From assembly GCF_018449695.1 (NCBI RefSeq), contig NZ_JAAVUY010000009.1, positions 248,001 to 312,000 on the forward strand: a stretch of DNA of 64,000 nucleotides, in the 5' to 3' direction. The position numbers and the translations under genes were made by a program. This DNA comes from Bradyrhizobium sp. dw_411 (lineage in GTDB: Bacteria > Pseudomonadota > Alphaproteobacteria > Rhizobiales > Xanthobacteraceae). The notes beneath the pieces were generated by a model, which worked only from the letters and a program-made list of their open reading frames with translations, was not told the origin of the DNA and did no database searches. Every line of letters starts with the position of its first letter. The first letter of the stretch is position 1. This document shows positions 17,811 through 26,815 of this stretch, one piece after another.

Positions 17811-18717
17811 ATTAATCAATCTCTCTCTTCGGCAATCTGCAAAGCGCGTTTATTATGTTTTTCGACTATGGATTTTATTTTATTAAACGATTTTATCGCG
17901 TCAATTTAATAACAAGTTTAACCCTAACCGGCCGCCCGCAGGGCGCGCGTCTACTCCTAAAGTCTCGCTCCCTCAAAGGAGATCGTCCAAGCTGCAAAGC
18001 TCGCATCCCGTGGTGTGGTGGGCGATCTCGCCGTGCCGACCGACCACTCAATCGATGGTGCAAGCTGGATCGAGCATGGCCAGCAAACGGCGCTAACCGA
18101 AAGCGCAACGCCTCGGAGTGAACCGAACGACTGCCGTCGCTTGTGTACGTCACGTCGGAATCGGGAGCGTCCCCTCACTGATCTATCGCGCGTCCATCCG
18201 TCTCGTTCGAAGCGCAATCGATTTGACTGCATCGAACCGCCCCTCGATTGAGATGGAATACGCTGGGAGGCCGTGTTGTACCGAGCGAAGTGCTCGTCAA
18301 CAGCATCCGCCTTCTTGCGCCCCCTGGACTCTGCGAGCCGCAGCAGGGTGTGCTTAGAATTGAATACCGCGCGTCGGCGATACAGGGACCGCTGAGGTGT
18401 TCAACGGGGCCCCAGCGGCGTTCCCGCACCAGTTTCGCGCGCGACACCCGCGGGTCTTTGGGGCCGTCTCCACCGCCAGATCAGATAGCCACGGCTCTCA
18501 CAGGCTCTGACGCGCTTTTCGTTCATTCGTTGAGCATGGACACGGTTTATCGACATCGTCTTAGGCGATGATCTCGCGCTAAGCCCGATACGATAGATGC
18601 AGGCGTCCATCGTTGGCCTAGAAGAGCTTGGGCAAGATGAATAAGGGCCAAGAAGCGCTTGTCTTACGTTGTTTACTGTATACACTATACGAAAATCAAA
18701 ACGACGGGGGAAACAAA
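17811..18717. other. Long intergenic stretch without recognisable gene
   Basis: About 900 bases. The first 100 are AT-rich; the rest is GC-rich with short overlapping frames on both strands, none with a family resemblance or ribosome-binding site that I trust. It may contain decayed genes. Only the last 60 bases show signals: an inverted repeat at 18678-18690 and a strong ribosome-binding site (GGGGGAAA) for the transporter at 18718. Confidence 0.5.
18678..18690. promoter_or_regulatory. Inverted-repeat operator GTATA-CAC-TATAC before the transporter operon
   Basis: A perfect 5-base inverted repeat with a 3-base spacer, 27 bases before the transporter ATG. FCD-type GntR regulators commonly bind GTATAC-like palindromes, and a GntR gene closes this operon (22715-23398). 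That it is the operator of this regulator is inferred from position and type. Confidence 0.5.
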
Positions 18718-20115
18718 ATGGCTGTTTTGCAGGCAGATGCGGGATCTGGACACCAACCCAGGAAGGCCGCCATCAGCGGCTGGATCGGTTCGACGCTTGA
18801 ATTCTATGACTTCTTCATTTTCGCGACGGCTTCGGCCCTCGTCTTTCCGCAGATCTTCTTCCCGTCGGACAATCCGACGGCCGGAATCTTCGCCTCATTG
18901 GCAACCTACGGCGTCGGCTATGTCGCGCGCCCGCTCGGGGCCATTTTCCTGGGCCATTGGGGTGATACGCATGGCCGCAAGAGCGTGCTGGTGCTTTGCA
19001 TGTTCATGATGGGGCTTTCGACCGTTGCCGTCGGCTTTCTGCCGACGTATAGCCAGGTCGGACTGCTGGCTCCTCTCCTGCTGATCATTCTGCGATTGAT
19101 CCAGGGATTTGCGGTCGCCGGCGAGATTTCGGGGTCCAGTTCGCTGTCTCTTGAGCATGCGCCCTTCGGAAGGCGGGGATATTTCGCGAGCTTCACCACG
19201 CAAGGTGTGCAGTCCGGCCAGATCCTGGCGGCTGCGATCTTCCTGCCGATCGCCGCCTATATGCCCTCGGCTGACTTCAACGCCTGGGGCTGGCGCATCC
19301 CCTTCTTCCTCAGCGGCTTCGTTCTGCTCGCCGCCTGGATCATCCGCAAGTCGGTCAACGAAGGACCCGCTTTCGACGCCCAGCGCCAGCGTGGCGAGGT
19401 CCCCAAAGTGCCGTTCATCGAAGCGGTCACGACAAGCTGGGATGACATACTGCGCGTGACCTGCATCGCCGCCATGAATGTCATTCCGTCGGTGACGACG
19501 ATCTTCGGCGCAGCCTATGCCGTTCAGCCCGCCTACGGGATCGGCTTGCCGAAGGAGCTTTTCCTCTGGATACCGCTGCTGGGCAATGCTGTCGCCGTGC
19601 TGGTGATTCCGTTCGCCGGCAATCTCTCCGACAAGATCGGAAGAAAGCCGCTGGTGGTCGCGGCGTGCCTTTGCTGCGGCCTGTTGTCGTTTGCCTATCT
19701 CTATTCGATCAGCATCAAGAACGTTCCGATGATGCTGTTCTTCTCGATGCTGATGTGGGGCGTCTGCTATCAGGGACACAACGGCGTGTTCCCGGCCTTC
19801 TTCCCCGAGTTGTTCACGACGCGCGTTCGTGTGACGGCGATGGCGATTGGACAGAATGTCGGAACCGCCGCCACCGCACTGCTGCCGGCGATCTTCGTGT
19901 CGGTCGCGCCGCCGGGTTCGGCCTATATTCCAGTTACGGTGGGTTGCGTCGCGTTCGCCGTCACGGTCGTGGCGGCCATCGCGGCCCTGACCGCGCGCGA
20001 AACCTATCGCTTGCGGATTGAAGACCTCGGCAAGCGTGACGCCGTACCGGTTTCCGAGGAGCAATATCGCGAGGTACGCGCCAATGCCATGCTGACGCCA
20101 GCACCAGCCAAATAG
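18718..20115 (+). CDS. MFS transporter, metabolite:H+ symporter (MHS) type
   Basis: Imports a carboxylate or similar metabolite across the inner membrane. The 465-residue protein has about twelve membrane segments and opens with ISGWIGSTLEFYDFFIF, the MHS-family start. The loop motif GHWGDTHGRKSVLV and a repeated GNLSDKIGRKPLVV after helix 8 are the MFS A-motifs; RLIQGFAVAGEISGS is also typical. The start at 18718 has GGGGGAAA before it; an earlier ATG at 18628 lacks support. It heads a four-gene cluster with an LVIVD protein, an alpha-hydroxy-acid oxidase and a GntR regulator, so the substrate may be a hydroxy acid or its precursor. Confidence 0.88.
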   Translation: MAVLQADAGSGHQPRKAAISGWIGSTLEFYDFFIFATASALVFPQIFFPSDNPTAGIFASLATYGVGYVARPLGAIFLGHWGDTHGRKSVLVLCMFMMGLSTVAVGFLPTYSQVGLLAPLLLIILRLIQGFAVAGEISGSSSLSLEHAPFGRRGYFASFTTQGVQSGQILAAAIFLPIAAYMPSADFNAWGWRIPFFLSGFVLLAAWIIRKSVNEGPAFDAQRQRGEVPKVPFIEAVTTSWDDILRVTCIAAMNVIPSVTTIFGAAYAVQPAYGIGLPKELFLWIPLLGNAVAVLVIPFAGNLSDKIGRKPLVVAACLCCGLLSFAYLYSISIKNVPMMLFFSMLMWGVCYQGHNGVFPAFFPELFTTRVRVTAMAIGQNVGTAATALLPAIFVSVAPPGSAYIPVTVGCVAFAVTVVAAIAALTARETYRLRIEDLGKRDAVPVSEEQYREVRANAMLTPAPAK

Positions 20116-20184
20116 CGTCAGCCAAATCATGAAGCCGGGCAAATCCAAGAAATTACCGGCCAGAAGAAAATCGAAGGATAAAGA

Positions 20185-21414
20185 ATGAAGCCCGCTGCAT
20201 CGAAAAACATAAAATTCGTCGCGCACTCCGACCTCGGTGGCAAGCCCGACGGCGTGCAAGTCATGGTGCAGCGGGGCTACGCCTATATCGGTCACGGCTT
20301 CGCCAACGGCATCACCACGCTGGATGTCCGTGACCCGAAGAACCCGAAAGTGGTCGACTTCATCGCCTGCCCGCCGAATACGCGCGCGTTTCACCTCAAT
20401 GCCCACGGCGATCTGCTGCTGGCGGTGAATGCGCCGAGCGTGTGGGGGATGAAGGAGTTTGCCGAGGACGGCACCGTCTACTTCAACGGATCACCGGCCG
20501 AAGCGCTCAGAGGCAAGCTGGACCGTTTCACGTCCGGCATTCGCGTCTACGATATCTCCAAGCCGGAGAAGCCCGTTGAAATCGGCTTCATGCCCATCGA
20601 CGGCCTTGGACCGCAACGCATCTGGTACACCGGCGGACGCTACGCCTATGTCTCGATCCACTTCTCGGATTTCACCGATCATATCCTGGCGATCGTCGAT
20701 CTGATCGATCCGACCAAGCCGAAAGTCGTGGGCCGTTGCTGGATTCCGGGCATGTGGACCGGCGGGGGCGAAACTCCCACCTGGCGGACCGGACGCCGCT
20801 ATGCGCTGCATCACGTCGTCGTTGCCAACGGCCTGGCCTACGGCGCGTGGCGTGACGGTGGTCTGACGGTCATGGACGTATCAGACCCCACGCGGCCCAA
20901 ACTCCTGGTTCATCGCAACACCGACCCGCCGTTCGGGGGCGGTACGCATTCTCCGCTGCCGCTGCCGGATCGCAACTTGCTCGTGCTTGCGGACGAGCCG
21001 ACATCCGATCACTGCAAGGACGGGTTCCGCTACATGTGGATGTACGACATCCGCGTCCCGTCGAATCCGATCAGCATCGCGACTTTCCCGTTGCCGGAAG
21101 AAGCCGATTATTGTGCGAAGGGCGGCAGTTTCGGTCCGCACAATCTGCATGAAATGCGGCCGGGCTCGTTTCAGGACTCGAACTTCATCTTCGCGACCTA
21201 CTACAACGCCGGCGTCAGGGTCTATGACATCAAGGATCAATTCCGGCCAAAGGAAATCGCCTATTACGTGCCGCCTAACCCAACGAGCCTGATCGATCCG
21301 CGCCCCAATCGCGCATTGGTGACCCAGTCGAACGATTGTTTCGTCGATCCGAACGGGCTGATGTTCCTGACCGACCAGAACGGCGGATTGAACATCCTGC
21401 AGTTCGAAGGCTGA
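20185..21414 (+). CDS. LVIVD-repeat beta-propeller-like protein
   Basis: The 409-residue product contains several LVIVD-type units, each with a D-(V/I/L)-x-(D/K)-P-x-x-P-K-V core: TLDVRDPKNPKVVDFI, VYDISKPEKPVEIGF, VDLIDPTKPKVVGRC, VMDVSDPTRPKLLVH, VYDIKDQFRPKEIAY. Such repeats are thought to fold as a beta-propeller. No signal peptide is visible, so it is probably cytoplasmic. It sits between the transporter and the oxidase with 69- and 19-base gaps, suggesting a catalytic or binding role in the same pathway. The reaction is unknown. AAGGA stands before the ATG. Confidence 0.8.
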   Translation: MKPAASKNIKFVAHSDLGGKPDGVQVMVQRGYAYIGHGFANGITTLDVRDPKNPKVVDFIACPPNTRAFHLNAHGDLLLAVNAPSVWGMKEFAEDGTVYFNGSPAEALRGKLDRFTSGIRVYDISKPEKPVEIGFMPIDGLGPQRIWYTGGRYAYVSIHFSDFTDHILAIVDLIDPTKPKVVGRCWIPGMWTGGGETPTWRTGRRYALHHVVVANGLAYGAWRDGGLTVMDVSDPTRPKLLVHRNTDPPFGGGTHSPLPLPDRNLLVLADEPTSDHCKDGFRYMWMYDIRVPSNPISIATFPLPEEADYCAKGGSFGPHNLHEMRPGSFQDSNFIFATYYNAGVRVYDIKDQFRPKEIAYYVPPNPTSLIDPRPNRALVTQSNDCFVDPNGLMFLTDQNGGLNILQFEG

Positions 21415-21433
21415 TCTCGGTCACGGGAGAACA

Positions 21434-22642
21434 ATGATGACCGATCAAACGCTGGGCGCCTACAACATCGAGGACCTGCGCATTATCGCGCAGCGGCGCG
21501 TTCCCAAAGGCATCTTCGAATTCGTCGACCGCGGCAGCGAGGATGAAATCGCGCTTCGCAACAACCGGGCGGCGTTCGAACGCATCAAGCTTAACCCACG
21601 CCCGCTGGTCGACGTGTCCAAACGCAACCAGGCCATCGATCTGTTCGGCCAGCGTCAGGCCATGCCGATCGCGATCGCGCCGTGCGGCACCGCGGGCCTG
21701 ATGTGGTATCAGGGCGAACTTGAACTGGCGCGGGCGGCAGCCGCCGCCAAAATCCCGTTCACGCTTGCAACGGGATCGATGACCGCGATGGAGCGGATCG
21801 CCGAAGAAGCTCCCGGGCAATTGTGGTTTCAGCTCTATATGTGGCCCGATCGCGCCATGTCGCACAAGCTCGTGGCGCGGGCACGCGACGCCGGCTTCGA
21901 AGCGCTCGTCGTCACCGTAGACGGCGTGGTGTCGGGCAATCGCGAATATAATCTGCGTAACGGCTTCACCGTGCCGTTCACCTATTCCCGCCGTAACATC
22001 GTCGATGTCATGCGGCATCCGCGCTGGATGGTCGGCGTGCTCGGCCGCTACACGCTCGGCGGCGGCTTGCCGCGCTACGAGAATTATCCCGCGGAGCTCA
22101 AAAACCGGATCACCGCAGCCCCGATGGGTAAGGGAATGATGCGAAACGACTCGCTGACCTGGGACGATCTGAAGGTCCTGCGCAGGATTTGGCCGAAGAC
22201 GCTGATCGTCAAAGGCATCATGAACGCGGCCGCCGCCGTCAAGGCCGCCGATTGCGGCGCCGATGCGGTGGTCGTGTCCAACCATGGCGGGCGTAATCTG
22301 GACAGCACGACGGCGCCGATCGATGTGCTGCCGCAGGTCGCCGAAGCGGTTGGCCATCGGCTGACGGTGCTGATGGACAGCGGCGTGCGACGCGGCAGCG
22401 ACGTCGTCAAGGCGCTGGCGCTGGGCGCGCGGGCGGTGCTGATCGGCCGGCCCATGCTTTATGGCACGGCCGTCGGTGGCGAGGCAGGCGCCGCCCGCGC
22501 CATCGGCATCTTCCGTGACGAGATCGATCGCACCATGGCCCATCTCGGATACTGTACGGTCAAAGAGATCGATTGCGACTGCCTGGCCGCGCCAGTTGAA
22601 AAGCCCGACCCGGCAATCGCCCGGCGCGTTGCAAATGGATAG
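21434..22642 (+). CDS. FMN-dependent alpha-hydroxy-acid oxidase/dehydrogenase
   Basis: Oxidises an L-2-hydroxy acid to the 2-keto acid with FMN. The 402-residue TIM-barrel protein shows APCGTAGLMW (FMN contact), QLYMWPDR, VDGVVSGNREYNLRNGF, SNHGGRNLD with the catalytic His and substrate-binding Arg, and DSGVRRGSDVVKALALGARAVLIGRP for phosphate binding. Length fits the lactate/glycolate oxidase family. Substrate cannot be read from sequence. GGGAGA precedes the start; a second Met follows immediately. Part of the transporter-LVIVD-oxidase-GntR cluster. Confidence 0.9.
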   Translation: MMTDQTLGAYNIEDLRIIAQRRVPKGIFEFVDRGSEDEIALRNNRAAFERIKLNPRPLVDVSKRNQAIDLFGQRQAMPIAIAPCGTAGLMWYQGELELARAAAAAKIPFTLATGSMTAMERIAEEAPGQLWFQLYMWPDRAMSHKLVARARDAGFEALVVTVDGVVSGNREYNLRNGFTVPFTYSRRNIVDVMRHPRWMVGVLGRYTLGGGLPRYENYPAELKNRITAAPMGKGMMRNDSLTWDDLKVLRRIWPKTLIVKGIMNAAAAVKAADCGADAVVVSNHGGRNLDSTTAPIDVLPQVAEAVGHRLTVLMDSGVRRGSDVVKALALGARAVLIGRPMLYGTAVGGEAGAARAIGIFRDEIDRTMAHLGYCTVKEIDCDCLAAPVEKPDPAIARRVANG

Positions 22643-22714
22643 AACAGGTTGGCAGATGAAATCGGGAACAACTTCGAAAGCGCGGCCGCTGCATTCCGGC
22701 CCGGCAGACCTATC

Positions 22715-23398
22715 ATGAGCGCGCTCCGTCCGATCGAAAGTAATTCGGTTTCCGACACGGCTTTCGATCGGCTCGTCGAGGCGATCACATCGGGCGAGTA
22801 CGCGCCGGGCCAGAAATTGTCCGAGACGGAATTGGCGTCAAAACTCGGCATCAGCCGGATCCCCTTGCGGGAGGCTCTGGGCCGTCTCGAGGGCAAACTG
22901 GTCACGCGAACCCCGCGATTGGGCACGCGCGTGATCGAATTAAGCAGCTCGACTCTGGAGCAGCTTTTCTACGTCCGGGAAGCGCTCGAAGGGATGGCTG
23001 CGCGCCTCGCGGCCGAGAACGCAACCACGGCGGAAATCGCCGCACTTTCCGAGCTCCTCGCGCTCGAACAGACGCGCTGTGGCCCGAACGCAGAGACGTA
23101 CCTTGCGTCAGACGACGAGGATTTCCACTTTAGGATCATCAAGGCGTCGCGCTGCGAGCAGTTGGAGAAGCTTCTGCTGGAGACGGTCTATTACCGATTG
23201 CGGATTTATCGCGCCCGGGCCCGCATCGACATCAACAGAGCCAAAGCCGCCATGGCAGAACACCGCAAGGTTGCCGCGGCCCTGCTCGCGCGAGATGCTG
23301 ACGGAGCGGAGCGGGCGATGCGTCATCACATCCAGGCGTCGCGTCTCAATCTGATTTCGCGGCTTAACTTGAAGCGGCCGAAGGCGAGCGCTGGCTGA
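22715..23398 (+). CDS. GntR family regulator, FCD type
   Basis: A 227-residue regulator: winged helix-turn-helix at about residues 10-75 (ELASKLGISRIPLREALGRL) and an all-helical FCD effector domain after it. FCD domains bind carboxylic acids, often with a metal. The frame opens at a TTG at 22649, but the ATG at 22715 gives the usual length before the HTH. It probably controls the upstream transporter and oxidase genes, possibly through GTATACACTATAC at 18678. Confidence 0.88.
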   Translation: MSALRPIESNSVSDTAFDRLVEAITSGEYAPGQKLSETELASKLGISRIPLREALGRLEGKLVTRTPRLGTRVIELSSSTLEQLFYVREALEGMAARLAAENATTAEIAALSELLALEQTRCGPNAETYLASDDEDFHFRIIKASRCEQLEKLLLETVYYRLRIYRARARIDINRAKAAMAEHRKVAAALLARDADGAERAMRHHIQASRLNLISRLNLKRPKASAG

Positions 23399-23611
23399 TC
23401 GTGCAATCGCGTACCGATCGTGTGTTCCGCAAGGACAACTGTAGCTAACCGAGCTGTCAGTCGGATTCGCTTCGCCGTCTTTTTCTCGGTCGAAATTCCC
23501 ACTTTCGCGCCAAAAGACTATTGGACCCACGAACCAGGGGTTAGCTGTTCCACTCCCACGACACGGCTTTTGGATAGACAACTAAAGGCAGAATGTGATC
23601 AGTAACTCGCT

Positions 23612-23926
23612 ATGGCAAAATTCCGGCCCGCAAACATCTCCTCAAAGAAACTCGTTCGGTCGATTGGAGATCGCATGGGTCAATTGTTCAGAAAACTGCA
23701 GCAGTACAGAAGGCAACCAAGCCCGCCGTCTTTCACATCTGTAAAATGGCTTTCTAGCCGACGCATTCGCCAACAATATTTTACGGACCAATTCGAAAGC
23801 AATTCCCAGCTGTTCGATCAGGCGTTTGCTGACACCATCGATAAAAAACGCGACGAAGCCGAGAAGCAATTTCTAAAGGTCGCTTTAATTCAAATCACCA
23901 TACAGTCAGAGAGCATCCTCCCGTGA
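23612..23926 (+). CDS. Hypothetical protein, 104 residues, possibly truncated
   Basis: The product is basic at the N-terminus and ends in a helical segment (TDQFESNSQLFDQAFADTI and DEAEKQFLKVALIQ). The codon use is less GC-rich than its neighbours. It ends abruptly in a hydrophobic-polar stretch, which may mean a 3' truncation of a longer gene. No family recognised. The flanking 23399-23611 and 23927-24131 hold nothing I can identify. Confidence 0.4.
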   Translation: MAKFRPANISSKKLVRSIGDRMGQLFRKLQQYRRQPSPPSFTSVKWLSSRRIRQQYFTDQFESNSQLFDQAFADTIDKKRDEAEKQFLKVALIQITIQSESILP

Positions 23927-24131
23927 GGACCAAATGGCAATCTTGCGCTGCAACCGCGCGATGGCGGTCCTGCGCGGTATTCAATTCACCGCCACGGTAG
24001 GCGTCAGCCCCAACGGCATTAAAGCGATCAGCGCCCATCTGCGCCAACCGCATGCGGCTATAGCCTGCGCTCAATGGAAGCCCCAATCGAGAGATTTTAG
24101 TCCGGGTCGTCCGGACTTCGTTCCGATCGAA

Positions 24132-24563
24132 CTAGTGACTTGTTTGCTCGCTTCTTGACAGCGACAACTGCGGCGCACTCGTCTCGAGAATCCGGTCCAG
24201 CGTCGATGCGCTGGCGGCGCACATCGCCTGCGAGACGACGTTGCCGGAATTCTCGAAGGCCCGGGAGAGCGCCTGGAATTGCGATGCGGCGAGCTTGAGG
24301 ATGGAAACCGGAACGTGGACGTGGCCGTCGCGGGAAAACGCAGCCAGTTGCTGCTCGATGCTGGCGTTGCTGGAGCGCGCCTGCCGAAGCAGTTCTTCGG
24401 CTTCGTTGGCCCGCCGCACATTGGCTTCGAGGAGTGCCGCGGCGCGGAGCAGGTTTTCCGAGTTGGAGCCGTTCGACATCAGGTCCGCAAATCGATGCAG
24501 AAACCGCAGGATGACTTCTAGATCAGAGGTCTCTGTCAAGACGTCCCTCGATAACCGAAGCAC
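24132..24563 (-). CDS. Hypothetical helical protein, 143 residues
   Basis: A mainly alpha-helical, soluble product with a leucine-rich N-terminal half (DLEVILRFLHRFADLMSNG) and heptad-like stretches (LLEANVRRANEAEELLRQAR). GC-rich codon positions match the host genome. No signal peptide or catalytic motif is seen. It is divergent from the caspase-like gene. I do not recognise the family. Confidence 0.55.
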   Translation of the reverse strand: MLRLSRDVLTETSDLEVILRFLHRFADLMSNGSNSENLLRAAALLEANVRRANEAEELLRQARSSNASIEQQLAAFSRDGHVHVPVSILKLAASQFQALSRAFENSGNVVSQAMCAASASTLDRILETSAPQLSLSRSEQTSH

Positions 24564-24711
24564 GGGTGAACTGCGCGATTCTAGCTGATTCGTTGCTTTC
24601 GCCTACCGAAACTACGAGGCTGTCAACCGGGCGCAGGGCCTATCGAACCAAATCGAGCGCTGGCAAGACCAACAGGCGGCAGGAAAGAGCCCTGCCGGCG
24701 GAGGCGGTGTC

Positions 24712-26298
24712 ATGGCTGGGGCGGGTCGGATCGGCATCATGTCGCGATTGTTGTTCGCGGCATTTCTGATGTGCACCGCCATGGGCTCGGCGGCGCACGC
24801 CGAAAAACGCGTCGCGCTGGTGATCGGCAATTCGGCCTACAAGGCCGTGCCTGTACTGCCCAACCCCACCGCCGACGCCAAACTGATGTCGGACACCCTG
24901 CTGTCCCTGGGTTTTTTCGTGGTCGGCGGCGGCGCCGAACTGGACCTCGACAAAGCCGGCTTCGACAAGGCCCTTCAGGATTTCGGCCATGAACTGGCCG
25001 GCGCCGATGTCGCGCTGTTTTATTATGCCGGCCACGGCGTCGAGACCCATGGCCTCAATTATCTGGTCCCGGTCGATGCCCATCCGCTCGACGAAGGCGA
25101 TGTGTTTGCACAGGCGGTCGGCACATCGGGGATCCTCGACCAGATGGAAAAGTCCGGCGCCCGGATCAATCTTGTGCTGCTCGATGCCTGCCGCGACAAC
25201 CCGTTCAGGGGCATCGGGGTGCGCTCGAAGACCGGCGGTCTGGCGCAAATGCAGGCCCCGCCGGGAACGTTGATTTCGTTCGCGACCCAGCCGCGCAGCG
25301 TCTCGCTCGACGGCGTCGACGGCCACAGTCCCTATACCAGGGCGCTGGCGGCTACGATGCAGCAGCCCGGTTACGGCCTGTTCAGGACCTTCAACGAGGT
25401 CGGCCTCGCGGTGCAGAAGTCCACCGGCGGCTCGCAATTGCCCTGGGTGTCGTCTTCGCCAATTTCCGGCAGTTTCTATTTCGCCGGCAAGCCCGCCCCG
25501 ATTGCCAACAGCCAGCCGGTGGGTCCCGCTGGCACGTCGCCGCCGATCGTGGAGGCGCGGCTGTCGCCGCCGGACGACAATCCGAGCCTGCGCCGCGATC
25601 TCATCACCGATTGCGACCGGCTGGCGGGAATGCCTTACGATACCGGGCACGCGCCCAGTATCGCAGGCCTCGAAGTTGACAAGATCGACATCCCGGCCGC
25701 GACCAAGGCCTGCAACGACGCGATCGCGCAATATCCCGATGTGATCCGATTTACCTTCGAGGCGGGACGCATCGCGACCGCGCGGAAAGATTTTGCCGAA
25801 GCGCGGCGGCTCTACCAGCAAGCCGCCGACGCCGGCTATGGCATGGCGATGAATAACATTGGCGCGCTCTACGAGGCCGGTTCTGGCGTGCCTCGCAACT
25901 ACGACGAGTCGGCACGCTGGTACGCCAAGGGCGCAGCGGCGGGCGAGCCGATCGCAATGGTCGATCTCGGCTGGCAATATGAGCACGGCCACGGCGTCAG
26001 GAAAGATCTGGAGGAAGCGCGCCGGCTGTATCAGGCCGCCGTCGATGCCGGCGTGCCGGCGGGCATGAACAATCTCGGCCTGATGTATATGTATGGGAGC
26101 GGCGTTGCGCGCGACTATGCACGGGCGCGCCAATTGTTCGAGCAGGGCATCGCACTTGGCGATGCTTCCAACATGAACGATCTCGGCGTGCTCTACAGCG
26201 CCGGCCGCGGCGTTCCCCGCGACGCCAGGATCGCGCGGCAATGGTTCGAGAAAGCCGCCGCGCTGGGCAATCCGGAGGCCAGGCAAAATCTGAAATGA
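24712..26298 (+). CDS. Exported caspase-like peptidase (C14) with Sel1 repeats
   Basis: A 528-residue protein with a signal peptide ending near AHA-EK (about residue 30). The peptidase C14/caspase domain follows (about 32-260): FYYAGHGVE carries the catalytic His (about 108) and LVLLDACRDNPF the catalytic Cys (about 160), so both residues of the dyad are present. After a Pro/Ala-rich linker, about residues 340-528 hold some five Sel1-like repeats (for example AMNNIGALYEAGSGVPRNY), a protein-interaction module. GGAGG precedes the first ATG; the second at 24739 is an alternative. Bacterial caspase homologues are linked to stress and cell-death pathways, but no substrate is suggested here. Confidence 0.88.
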   Translation: MAGAGRIGIMSRLLFAAFLMCTAMGSAAHAEKRVALVIGNSAYKAVPVLPNPTADAKLMSDTLLSLGFFVVGGGAELDLDKAGFDKALQDFGHELAGADVALFYYAGHGVETHGLNYLVPVDAHPLDEGDVFAQAVGTSGILDQMEKSGARINLVLLDACRDNPFRGIGVRSKTGGLAQMQAPPGTLISFATQPRSVSLDGVDGHSPYTRALAATMQQPGYGLFRTFNEVGLAVQKSTGGSQLPWVSSSPISGSFYFAGKPAPIANSQPVGPAGTSPPIVEARLSPPDDNPSLRRDLITDCDRLAGMPYDTGHAPSIAGLEVDKIDIPAATKACNDAIAQYPDVIRFTFEAGRIATARKDFAEARRLYQQAADAGYGMAMNNIGALYEAGSGVPRNYDESARWYAKGAAAGEPIAMVDLGWQYEHGHGVRKDLEEARRLYQAAVDAGVPAGMNNLGLMYMYGSGVARDYARARQLFEQGIALGDASNMNDLGVLYSAGRGVPRDARIARQWFEKAAALGNPEARQNLK

Positions 26299-26387
26299 TG
26301 GCGCGATACTTGCTGGGATAACCTGACCGCTCGGCGCTGAAACTATTCAGCCCGCCAAGCGTAACAGCTCAATGGAGGGTTCCCCGC

Positions 26388-26795
26388 ATGCGCGCCCTGA
26401 TTTTGCTGACCGCCCTGCTGCTCGGTCTCGCGGCTCCCGTCCACGCGGGAGACGACGTCGCCGCCGCGCAAGGCATCATCCGCTCCCAGGCCGAGGCGCT
26501 CGGCCGCGACGATGCCGCGACGGCCTATTCCTATGCCTCCCCCGCGATTCAAAACATGTTCCCGCAGGCCGATATTTTTCTCGGCATGGTCCAGCGCACC
26601 TACACGCCGATCTATCGCCACAAGAGTTTCGAGTTCGGCGAGGGACGCGCCGCGGACGGCAAGATCGCGCAAGCTGTCCACATCGTCGATGCCGAGGGCG
26701 TGCCGTGGCAGGCGCTGTATACGCTGGAGCAGCAGCCCGACGGCAGCATCAAGATCAGCGGCTGCGTCCTGCGCAAGACCGGCGAACCGGCATGA
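26388..26795 (+). CDS. DUF4864 exported protein
   Basis: A 135-residue product with a signal peptide (MRALILLTALLLGLAAPVHAG). The mature part begins with DDVAAAQGIIRSQAEALGRDD and has SYASPAIQNMFP and GVPWQALYTLEQQPDGSIKI, the pattern of the DUF4864 family (NTF2-like fold is likely). GGAGGG precedes the start. It follows the caspase-like gene by about 90 bases on the same strand and is convergent with the MFS transporter. Function unknown. Confidence 0.82.
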   Translation: MRALILLTALLLGLAAPVHAGDDVAAAQGIIRSQAEALGRDDAATAYSYASPAIQNMFPQADIFLGMVQRTYTPIYRHKSFEFGEGRAADGKIAQAVHIVDAEGVPWQALYTLEQQPDGSIKISGCVLRKTGEPA

Positions 26796-26815
26796 AGCGT
26801 TTTCGAGCGAAGTCT

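Noticed and set aside
18895..20406. 503-codon minus-strand frame
   Set aside because: Lies antisense to the MHS transporter; composition (His/Arg/Gln-rich, no domains) is that of a shadow frame caused by GC-rich codon positions.
21275..22543. 422-codon minus-strand frame
   Set aside because: Antisense to the alpha-hydroxy-acid oxidase; repetitive His/Arg/Asp composition.
24640..26286. 548-codon minus-strand frame
   Set aside because: Antisense to the caspase-like/Sel1 gene, whose domains and ribosome-binding site are clear.
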